Assembly (NCBI GenBank): GCA_020437545.1
Contig: JAGQWH010000018.1
Location: 1 to 34,842, forward strand
DNA from: Ignavibacteriota bacterium
Lineage (GTDB): Bacteria > Bacteroidota > Ignavibacteria > Tepidaquicellales > Tepidaquicellaceae
DNA length: 34,842 nucleotides
Reading direction: 5' to 3'
This document shows, one piece after another, positions 8,201 to 14,376 of this stretch. Position numbers and translations under genes: made by a program. Each line of letters begins with the position of its first letter. Position 1 is the first letter of the stretch. Under the pieces are notes generated by a model, which was not told the origin of the DNA, did no database searches, and saw only the letters and a program-made list of their open reading frames with translations.

Positions 8201-8865
8201 AATATTACCTTTCTATTATTTGTTTTTATGTTTTCCGGTATAAATGCCGGAACTCTTTCTTTATATTCCAGAAATTCCTTTCCAAATTTGTTTTCCAGTT
8301 CTATATCTTCTCTCTTAGTAAGTCTGTAATAAGTAAACATTAGTATTGGCCACATAGCTAATGTGATTATGGTTGGCCATTGAATTAAAAAGCCAATTGT
8401 AACCAAAAACAAACCTGTATATTGTGGGTGGCGGATATAAGAATAAATGCCCTGGGTCACAAGCTGATCTTCTTTTGCATCATATATTAATTTCCACCCT
8501 TTATACACCATAAAAAATCCAAAGAAGATTATTCCGTTTGTAATTATATGTAAAATCGTCATCGCAACTACCGAATGGGATATGCCAATGAATACCAAAA
8601 ATAAATGTCCGCTTGAATGTGAAAACGGATCAAGAACAGGGTACGTGTTCCCCAGCCATCCTGATAGAAAATATATTGTTAAAGGAATACCATACATCTC
8701 GGTAAATAAAGCTGCAATGAATCCAATGAAAGCGCTCATGGATCGCCATTCAAATTTATTTTTAGGCTTAATGAAACTAAAAGTTAAAAATAATACAATC
8801 AGAATGCTAAAAACTACTGTGGTCCAAAGACCATAAGCGTAACCGCCATAATCTACGTCGTGCAT
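8197..8865 (-). CDS. Isoprenylcysteine carboxyl methyltransferase (ICMT/PEMT-like) family protein
   Basis: A 222-residue membrane protein with five to six helices. The C-terminal half holds the family signature GIYSYIRHPQYTGLFLVTIGF followed by the acidic pair in KREDIELENKFGKEFLEYKERVP. These are the SAM-binding and catalytic parts of ICMT/PEMT-type methyltransferases. The substrate is unknown, since bacteria lack prenylated CaaX proteins; lipids or small isoprenoids are possible. The family commonly occurs with DUF2933 and YHS genes in metal-resistance clusters. It is first in the coupled block 8865-6856. Confidence 0.87.
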   Translation of the reverse strand: MHDVDYGGYAYGLWTTVVFSILIVLFLTFSFIKPKNKFEWRSMSAFIGFIAALFTEMYGIPLTIYFLSGWLGNTYPVLDPFSHSSGHLFLVFIGISHSVVAMTILHIITNGIIFFGFFMVYKGWKLIYDAKEDQLVTQGIYSYIRHPQYTGLFLVTIGFLIQWPTIITLAMWPILMFTYYRLTKREDIELENKFGKEFLEYKERVPAFIPENIKTNNRKVIL

Positions 8866-8952
8866 AATCTTATTCCTTTTTCTTAATGATGCTTTGAGTA
8901 ATCATTTTTTTTGTTTATAAACATCCTCTTTTTCCGGATATTTCAAAAAACG

Positions 8953-9165
8953 TTATGTAATATTTTTTTTCATGTCATCAAACTGCTCTTTTGTAATCTC
9001 TCCCCTTGCATATCTTTTTTTCAATATCTCCTGAGTGGATTCATCACCAATATTATTCCGGACTCCGTTTCCATTTGCAATTGTCCATACCATCCAGACA
9101 ATAAGCCCTATCAATACCAACAAGATTACTGAACCCAGTAACATAAAACCTCCTCCTCCCATCAT
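8953..9165 (-). CDS. SHOCT-domain membrane protein
   Basis: A 70-residue protein with an N-terminal Gly/Met start (MMGGGGF), one helix (LLGSVILLVLIGLIVWMVWTI) and a C-terminal SHOCT motif (ILKKRYARGEITKEQFDDMKK). SHOCT is a short oligomerisation-type domain often at the end of small membrane proteins. It has a paralogue at 10811-11029. No enzymatic role can be assigned. Confidence 0.88.
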   Translation of the reverse strand: MMGGGGFMLLGSVILLVLIGLIVWMVWTIANGNGVRNNIGDESTQEILKKRYARGEITKEQFDDMKKNIT

Positions 9166-9303
9166 AATATTACTTCCAAATCTTGATTTTCTTTTTAAAT
9201 TTTAAAAAAGTTAATATGAGAAATTCCATTTATTTTCTATCTGATTCCTTTTTCATTACTTTCATCTTTTTCATTATCATACACCCATTTTTCTTTTCTT
9301 TAT

Positions 9304-9671
9304 TCATGCGTTGGATTTTGTACCGATCCAAAATCCGAGCAGCATAATATCTATAAATATAACAAGCTCCCAAAAAATAACTACTGTGCTTCCAATTATT
9401 CCAAACAATACTAAGATACTGTATATGTAAGCTGCCGTCCATGCGATTGCAACGCCCACCATTTTCTTTTCTCCAATAAATAGTTCTTTCAAAAACGGAA
9501 AGAATCCATAGATATAAATAAAACTTGATAGCATGAAGACAAGGTAAACATTACCATGAAAAAAATATTTGTCGCCTATCCAGTATCCTCCTTCAATCAT
9601 GGTTGTCAACAAAACGACAGGAACTGTGATCAACATACATATAAGAAATCTTTTCTAAAATTTGCTTTCAT
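9304..9671 (-). pseudogene. Decayed N-terminal fragment of a CopB-type P1B-ATPase
   Basis: The open part (110 codons from 9636) reads PVVLLTTMIEGGYWIG, LVFMLSSFIYIYGFFPFLK and IFWELVIFIDIMLLGFWIGTKS. This lines up with residues 52-164 of the intact copB ([37 protein letters not shown]). It stops right after the fourth helix, so the actuator, CPH and phosphorylation domains are absent. Upstream, an ATG at 9671 gives MKANFRKDFL in another frame, matching the expected FKKRF region. A frameshift therefore separates the original start from the rest. Best read as a broken paralogue rather than a working short protein. Confidence 0.7.
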
Positions 9672-9725
9672 ACTTTTATAAGGAGTAAGCATTAATAAAC
9701 TAGAATTAAGACGCTACAAAGCTTT

Positions 9726-10154
9726 TTATTCTTTCTTTTTACTGTCATTAGGTATCTTACAGCATTCTTTAAGATTCTCATAAGCTTCCGGATCTGCTTT
9801 CTTATCATTAGCATCATAACCTGCAGATGTAATTGCATTTTCTATTTGAGTTACGTCAATTTTTGACTTCTCATAATCTATATGAGCAAATTTATCTTTT
9901 ACAGAAACAGTAATTTCTCTAATCCCATCCATCTTCCTGACCGCAGTCTCAATAGTCTCTTTACATTTATCGCACTGCATTGAGGGAAGATTGATTGTAA
10001 GATTCCCTGGCTGTTCGGATTGCTGCTTGGTTTGTCCGTTAACATCTATTTTATCTTCAGTATCCTCTTTGCTGCATCCTGTTATTAATATAGAAGATAA
10101 AATCACTATAAAGATTAAAGGCAATAATGTCTTTTTATTTTTTAGTATGTTCAT
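9726..10154 (-). CDS. HMA-domain lipoprotein with Cys-Cys tail (paralogue A)
   Basis: A 142-residue lipoprotein: lipobox LITGC (Cys27), then an HMA/MerP fold with SMQCDKC (Cys61, Cys64), strand-helix-strand, then GYDANDKKADPEAYENLKECCK. The tail holds Cys131-Cys132. Likely binds Cu(I) or another soft metal on the periplasmic side and passes it to efflux or oxidase partners. Close relatives are at 13085-13444 and 21752-22213, sharing the same tail. It is downstream of the P-loop NTPase gene. Confidence 0.9.
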   Translation of the reverse strand: MNILKNKKTLLPLIFIVILSSILITGCSKEDTEDKIDVNGQTKQQSEQPGNLTINLPSMQCDKCKETIETAVRKMDGIREITVSVKDKFAHIDYEKSKIDVTQIENAITSAGYDANDKKADPEAYENLKECCKIPNDSKKKE

Positions 10155-10188
10155 TTTCTTATTCTTTAGATTATTTCTTTATAAAATA

Positions 10189-10797
10189 TTAATTTGATTC
10201 ATTGATTAAATTATTTATGCCTAATGAGTCTAAAATGAAATCCATCCGCTCTTCAATTGTTGATACAGGCACCAATATAACTTCGTAATTTAACTCTTCA
10301 TAAGTTTCATAAATCATTTGTTCAATTTGTTTTGCTTTATCAGAATCTTCAGTTCTGGCATAATCCTTTTCAAATGGTAGAAGCTCCAAGAGAAAGATCT
10401 TATTGTATTTCCTTTTCATAGCAAATTTTCTTGCTATACTCTCATCTCCGCCGGACAATCTGATATAAGCTAATGAATCCGGAGTGCCCCTGTCATGGAA
10501 ACAAACATGATCAGGTACTAAAATATTTTCCATTGCCATTTGAATACATAATATGCTTTGATTAAATTGCTCTTCATCCCTTCTAATTTCTTGAATAGTT
10601 AATCCGTTATTGATACCAATATCTATTAAAACTCTTGCTGCTTCAGGAGTGCTTGAAAATCCCAGCTTCTTCAGTTGATTTACTATTGTTGTTTTGCCTG
10701 AAGACGGACCCCCGGTAATTACATTCCAGTTAGTTGAAATTCCAAAATTGACTATTCCTTTATTTGTATCCATGTCTATTTTATTGCCGATAATCAT
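10189..10797 (-). CDS. P-loop NTPase, AAA_28 (NadR/Ttd14-like) type
   Basis: A 202-residue soluble protein. Walker A is GGPSSGKTT (29-37) and a Walker B-like FHDRG lies near residue 100. EAARVLID and PFEKDYARTEDSDKAKQIEQ are typical of the AAA_28 group, which resembles kinases and nucleotide-binding regulators. No membrane segment or metal-binding motif. It sits between a SHOCT gene and an HMA lipoprotein gene, the only soluble NTPase in the island. Its substrate is unknown. Confidence 0.85.
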   Translation of the reverse strand: MIIGNKIDMDTNKGIVNFGISTNWNVITGGPSSGKTTIVNQLKKLGFSSTPEAARVLIDIGINNGLTIQEIRRDEEQFNQSILCIQMAMENILVPDHVCFHDRGTPDSLAYIRLSGGDESIARKFAMKRKYNKIFLLELLPFEKDYARTEDSDKAKQIEQMIYETYEELNYEVILVPVSTIEERMDFILDSLGINNLINESN

Positions 10798-10810
10798 TGA
10801 TTAGTCTTCG

Positions 10811-11029
10811 TTAACTTTGTTCAAGTGTTTTTTTTCTATCTTCATATTCTTCTTTATTTATTTCTCCCGCAGCATATCGCTTCTGAAGAATATCAAGGGG
10901 TGTATCTTTTTTTCGCTTGTCACCGGGAATCTTCCAAGGTGTAGCAAATATCCAGATCATAAAAATGAGCCAAATCACCCACCACAACATATGCATTCCC
11001 CAAAATGAATAATCTCCATCGTGAAACAT
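10811..11029 (-). CDS. SHOCT-domain membrane protein (second copy)
   Basis: A 72-residue protein with an aromatic/Met-rich helix (FWGMHMLWWVIWLIFMIWIF), a short linker and a SHOCT motif (ILQKRYAAGEINKEEYEDRKK). The stop lies 13 bp before the NTPase gene, so they are probably one transcript. Its SHOCT half is close to that at 8953-9165, while the membrane half differs. Confidence 0.88.
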   Translation of the reverse strand: MFHDGDYSFWGMHMLWWVIWLIFMIWIFATPWKIPGDKRKKDTPLDILQKRYAAGEINKEEYEDRKKTLEQS

Positions 11030-11077
11030 AATATTTTAATTTTCTAGGTTTTAAAAAAATCCGTTAATTTTATTTAC

Positions 11078-11614
11078 TTATTTCTTTTCTGTGTCATGAT
11101 GCTCCATCCCATTCATATTATTCATACTATCATTGCTTTTCATGTCCATCTTTTTCTCTCCACCCATCATATTCATGTCTTTATCACCTTTCATCATATT
11201 TTGCATCATACCCATCATTTGTTTATCTCCCATCATAGTTTTCATCATTGATGACATCATGGTGGAATCCATTTTACACATGTCCATCATATTAGACATC
11301 ATATCTTTCATCATTTCGGGATTCTCTTTCATCATTTTCATCATACCTTCATGATTTTCCATCATCATACCCAACATATTACTCATCATCTTGCCATTCT
11401 CCTGCATCATCATTTTTCCTCCGTTGTTATTCATCATGGTCTCCATCATTTCCTTAGACATTGTGCTGTTATTGGATATTGAATCCATTATAGCTTTTCT
11501 TGTTTCCGGTTTTGAAAGAACTTGTTTTACGTCCGGACTTGACTGGCACGAATAAAATACTGCAACTAGTAATATTGCTGTAAATGCCAGTGTAATTTTC
11601 TTTAATGTTTTCAT
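11078..11614 (-). CDS. Extremely Met-rich periplasmic lipoprotein
   Basis: A 178-residue lipoprotein with lipobox VFYSC (Cys23). By hand count it contains about 48 Met (27%), mostly in MM, MMM and MxxMM clusters over residues 50-165, plus HH near the C-terminus. Methionine clusters are established Cu(I)/Ag(I) ligands (CopK, CusF, CueO insert). No known domain is recognised. The protein is probably largely disordered until metal binds. Likely role: high-capacity soft-metal sponge or donor in the periplasm. It lies 123 bp downstream of the AraC-type regulator gene, a gap that may hold its own promoter. Confidence 0.85.
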   Translation of the reverse strand: MKTLKKITLAFTAILLVAVFYSCQSSPDVKQVLSKPETRKAIMDSISNNSTMSKEMMETMMNNNGGKMMMQENGKMMSNMLGMMMENHEGMMKMMKENPEMMKDMMSNMMDMCKMDSTMMSSMMKTMMGDKQMMGMMQNMMKGDKDMNMMGGEKKMDMKSNDSMNNMNGMEHHDTEKK

Positions 11615-11644
11615 GATCTTATTTTTTTAGTTTGTAAATAATTA

Positions 11645-11690
11645 CTGCAATATTTAATTTTCATCTATACAAAAATAGTAATAATTGCAG
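11645..11690 (-). promoter_or_regulatory. Candidate promoter/operator of the Met-rich gene
   Basis: The gap upstream of the Met-rich gene holds an inverted repeat CTGCAAT (11645-11651) and ATTGCAG (11684-11690). Between the arms, on the minus strand, TATTTTTG (11677-11670) fits the Bacteroidota -7 box TAnnTTTG. A clear -33 TTTG was not seen. The match is short and could be chance. Confidence 0.3.
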
Positions 11691-11737
11691 GCAGAACTAT
11701 TACGTTATCTTTAAAATATTTTATGAAATTCACAGGT

Positions 11738-12298
11738 TCATAATTTATCTAAAGATCTCCTTTTGTTGGTTTTAATCTTCTTAAAATGACCGGGCGTGAG
11801 ACCGGTGACTTTCTTAAACTGGCTTGACAAATATGCAACACTGCTGTAACCCATTCTGTAAGAAATTTCACTCAAAGTTAATTCGTCATAAACCAATAGC
11901 TCTTTTACACGTTCAATTTTCTGTCTGATATAATATTTCTCAATTGTAAATACCTGGGATTCTGAAAACAGATTACTTAAATAAGTGTAATCTTTGTGAA
12001 TCTTGGATTCTAAATATTCAGATAAATTTATTTTTATATTTTTTTCAGAGTAATGTACCAGATCAATGATAAGATTTTTTATTTGTTCTATTATCCAGCT
12101 GTTTTTATCATCAATCAATTCAAATCCGAAATTTCTGAGGGCATTTTCTATTATTGCTTTCTCTTGTTCACTCAGAACTTTATTGATTGAGACTTCACCC
12201 AAAACTATTTGTTTTGGCGTATAACCAAGTTTCTCTAATTCATTCTTAACGACTAATTTACACCTGTCACAAACCATGTTTTTTATGTGAAGACGCAT
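11738..12298 (-). CDS. AraC-family regulator with HMA-like metal-binding N-terminus
   Basis: A 186-residue protein. Residues 1-65 look like a compact HMA-like domain (HIKNMVCDRCK, Cys10 and Cys13) in place of the usual AraC effector domain. Residues 90-125 and 138-175 form the two helix-turn-helix units of the AraC DNA-binding domain (LTLSEISYRMGYSSVAYLSSQFK, with the final GLTPGHFKK). Such short HMA-AraC proteins recur in Bacteroidota metal islands. It is the only recognisable transcription factor here and a natural candidate for the local Cu(I) sensor. It follows the exported protein at 12329-12874 by 30 bp. Confidence 0.9.
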   Translation of the reverse strand: MRLHIKNMVCDRCKLVVKNELEKLGYTPKQIVLGEVSINKVLSEQEKAIIENALRNFGFELIDDKNSWIIEQIKNLIIDLVHYSEKNIKINLSEYLESKIHKDYTYLSNLFSESQVFTIEKYYIRQKIERVKELLVYDELTLSEISYRMGYSSVAYLSSQFKKVTGLTPGHFKKIKTNKRRSLDKL

Positions 12299-12328
12299 AG
12301 TTTTGAATTTATTTTAAAATAATTTTGC

Positions 12329-12874
12329 TTATTTATGGTTTCCACTCGTTGCAAGAACAATTACCATCATAACTACCATTGCTGCACCCATTATAATCAT
12401 CATTGTAGTGCTCATTCCCATAAATCCATGTTCATGATTTTCCATCTTATCTAAGCTTTCAACATCTTTATTAAAACTGAAATTAACTTCCTTCGGATTT
12501 TTAGTTGAATCTTTCAGTGTAAAACTGAAAATAAACCGGTATGACCCGGGATCTCTGATGAAAATAGAGGTCTTGTAACTTCCGGATGATAATTTCTTAA
12601 AGTTATTTATTTTTTGTACTTCACCATTTTTACTATTCAAATTTAGCTTAACTGATTCAGAATCAATTGTAAAAGCTGAGGTTAAATTCAGATACAAAAC
12701 TAACTTTTTCTCTGTAATAAGTTTCTCCGAATCCGACAAAATTTCAGCACTGAAGTCTGATTGCTGAGTACTAAAAAGCAGATTCATTGAGTCATCAGAG
12801 TAAGAATCATCTTCGAGTTGTGCATTCGTAAAATTTGCTATTAAGAAAAAAAACAGGATAATTAATTTCTTCAT
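12329..12874 (-). CDS. Exported Ig-like protein with C-terminal membrane anchor
   Basis: A 181-residue protein with a signal peptide (LIILFFFLIANFTNA), a beta-rich domain (about 35-135) and a His/Met patch (MENHEHGFMGMS). It ends in a Met-rich helix (MMIIMGAAMVVMMVIVLA). The layout resembles FixH/YtkA-like periplasmic beta domains, and it has a distant counterpart at 18683-19297. It is directly upstream of the AraC-type regulator gene, probably in one operon. Function is not known; metal handling is inferred. Confidence 0.7.
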   Translation of the reverse strand: MKKLIILFFFLIANFTNAQLEDDSYSDDSMNLLFSTQQSDFSAEILSDSEKLITEKKLVLYLNLTSAFTIDSESVKLNLNSKNGEVQKINNFKKLSSGSYKTSIFIRDPGSYRFIFSFTLKDSTKNPKEVNFSFNKDVESLDKMENHEHGFMGMSTTMMIIMGAAMVVMMVIVLATSGNHK

Positions 12875-12905
12875 GATCTTTTAATAAATTTTTACTCTAA
12901 TTAAT

Positions 12906-12925
12906 AACATATTGTAACATATTGT
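12906..12925. promoter_or_regulatory. Two tandem copies of AACATATTGT (candidate operator)
   Basis: Two exact 10-bp copies sit 31 bp upstream of the 12329-12874 start, the first gene of the probable operon that includes the AraC-type regulator. A 10-bp period places both on the same DNA face. Autoregulation is possible but untested. The bases are AT-rich, so chance is not excluded. Confidence 0.35.
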
Positions 12926-12979
12926 ATTAAAAGTGTTTTATATACAGATTAATCAAAGTATAAACTTTTAGTACAACGA

Positions 12980-13078
12980 TTATTTACAGCATTCCTTATC
13001 ATCGCTTACTTTCCTGAACTTCCTGTAAGCGATGAAAATTATACCTCCAATAAAAAATGATATTAAAAATATTTCCAT
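12980..13078 (-). CDS. 32-residue membrane microprotein ending in ECCK
   Basis: A short frame found in the gap after the HMA gene: one helix (MEIFLISFFIGGIIFIAY), a basic segment (RKFRKVSDD) and the end KECCK before TAA. It starts 6 bp after the stop of the 13085-13444 gene. The form resembles FeoB-associated or other Cys-tailed single-helix microproteins. The terminal Cys pair could bind soft metal and matches the CCK ending in the HMA tails. Coding status rests on layout and position. Confidence 0.6.
   Translation of the reverse strand: MEIFLISFFIGGIIFIAYRKFRKVSDDKECCK
12999..13035. other. 11-bp perfect inverted repeat inside the microprotein gene
   Basis: TCATCGCTTAC (12999-13009) pairs with GTAAGCGATGA (13025-13035) around a 15-base loop. 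It lies within the 32-residue coding frame. No long T tract follows, so it is not a standard terminator. It could be an mRNA hairpin limiting transcription between the HMA gene and the next genes. Confidence 0.6.
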
Positions 13079-13084
13079 TCTACT

Positions 13085-13444
13085 TTATGGTTTCTTACAG
13101 CATCCACTTAAATTATCATAAGCTTCCGGATCAGCCTTTTTATTATTTGCATCATATCCTGCGGATGTAATTGCTTTTTCAATTGCTTTTTTGCTTGTTA
13201 CATCGGAATTGAATGTTACCGTAGCATTTTTTTTATCCAGATCCACCGAAACTTTTTCTACACCTTCAACAGAATTTATTGCTTCTGTTACTTTCTCAAC
13301 ACACATGTCGCACTGCATTGAATTCAATTTGATAGTGATAGTCTTACTATGCTGAATATCATTTGCTGTTGCATGTACTGAATTTATATTTAAGAATAAT
13401 GCAATCAGTACAACGGTTAACAGACTTATAGTTTTTGTTTTCAT
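13085..13444 (-). CDS. Periplasmic HMA-domain protein with Cys-Cys tail (paralogue B)
   Basis: A 119-residue protein with a cleavable signal (cut near VHA, residue 25) and no lipobox. The HMA domain has SMQCDMC (Cys45, Cys48) and the tail GYDANNKKADPEAYDNLSGCCKKP, with Cys115-Cys116. Unlike the lipid-anchored paralogues A and C, it should be soluble in the periplasm. It could carry Cu(I) to the adaptor or oxidase. It lies 45 bp downstream of the thioredoxin-like gene and just ahead of the microprotein. Confidence 0.9.
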   Translation of the reverse strand: MKTKTISLLTVVLIALFLNINSVHATANDIQHSKTITIKLNSMQCDMCVEKVTEAINSVEGVEKVSVDLDKKNATVTFNSDVTSKKAIEKAITSAGYDANNKKADPEAYDNLSGCCKKP

Positions 13445-13489
13445 TTTTATTATTTATTTAAGTTATTGAAATTAATTAATTTTATATTT

Positions 13490-13753
13490 TTATTGCGGAA
13501 TACCCAGACCCATTGCTCTAAGAACGTCCATATCCATTCCACGATCCGAGCAACAACTCGCAAGAACACCATCTACCACTACAGCTGGTATTGATTTGAT
13601 CCCATAAACTTTGCTCTTTTCAAATGCATTGGGATCAGAATTTACATTCAATACTTCAACCTCACAACTTGGGCATGAAATATTTTTTATTTTTTGAACC
13701 TGCTCCTCACATACCGGACATCCTGCTGTAAAGACTTCAATTTTCCTTTTCAT
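13490..13753 (-). CDS. Thioredoxin/glutaredoxin-fold protein with CPVC motif
   Basis: An 87-residue protein: strand KIEVFTAG, active-site CPVC (12-15), a second CPSC (27-30), the conserved cis-Pro in SIPAVVV (around 55-57) and Cys67-Cys68 in ASCCSD. There is no signal peptide, so it is probably cytoplasmic. The six Cys suggest disulfide exchange or metal handling. Small proteins of this kind appear beside metal-transport genes in other bacteria. The partner is unknown. Confidence 0.85.
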   Translation of the reverse strand: MKRKIEVFTAGCPVCEEQVQKIKNISCPSCEVEVLNVNSDPNAFEKSKVYGIKSIPAVVVDGVLASCCSDRGMDMDVLRAMGLGIPQ

Positions 13754-13795
13754 TTTACTTTCCTTTCTGATTGTTAATTTATTTTTAAAATATAT

Positions 13796-14290
13796 TTATT
13801 GAAAACTTTCTGACGGATAAAGAGACTTTATTGAGTCTAACGTTTTAATGAATGTTGCATAAGTCGCAGTGGTGTTCTTTAAATCATTGTCATCTCCATA
13901 CTTATCCAGTAACTCAGCCTGTTCGGAAACTTCCTTAACGTATGTATCTAAACTTGCCTTTTTGTCAGCAGCTAACCCCGTTGATTGAGCAGGTAAAGTT
14001 TTAACAAGGTCTCTTATTGAAAAAGCTATCTCGTGAACTCCCGCAAGTTTTTTTGTTTCAATTGTTTTGTTTAGCTCCTCATTTTTCTTTTGGACAGATT
14101 CCCAAACCTTTCCAATCTTCGGTGCAGTTGCATTGCTCTGAGTTTGCTGTGTCTGCTGCTGAGTTTGATTTTGTGTTGCTGTTTTATCTTCCTTTTTTGT
14201 TTGTGTATCATCTTTTTTTTCTCCGCATCCAATGAATATCAAATTCAATGAAAATAAAGAAATTAAAGCAACTGATGTTAGAGTTTTCAT
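13796..14290 (-). CDS. Lipoprotein with Gln/Thr-rich linker and helical domain
   Basis: A 164-residue lipoprotein with lipobox IFIGC (Cys22), a low-complexity stretch rich in Gln and Thr (about 30-55) and a helical C-terminal half (WESVQKKNEELNKT, LAGVHEIAFSIRDLVKTLP). The His, Met-poor helical part resembles four-helix domains of unnamed proteins next to RND permeases. It lies 86 bp after the RND permease gene. Function is not recognised. Confidence 0.7.
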   Translation of the reverse strand: MKTLTSVALISLFSLNLIFIGCGEKKDDTQTKKEDKTATQNQTQQQTQQTQSNATAPKIGKVWESVQKKNEELNKTIETKKLAGVHEIAFSIRDLVKTLPAQSTGLAADKKASLDTYVKEVSEQAELLDKYGDDNDLKNTTATYATFIKTLDSIKSLYPSESFQ

Positions 14291-14376
14291 GTTGGTTCCT
14301 TTCAGTTTAAGTTTAATTGTTTTTTAATTAGTTGTTAATTTTGAATATATTACTACTTTAATGCTTTCCAATTTTT

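Noticed and set aside
9230-9442. Minus-strand 70-residue frame next to the CopB remnant
   Set aside because: It is a shifted frame of the same DNA as the remnant and has no matching domain.
11133-11354. Plus-strand Ile/Ser-rich frame opposite the Met-rich gene
   Set aside because: The ATG/CAT-rich codons of the Met-rich gene create it in reverse; no independent evidence.
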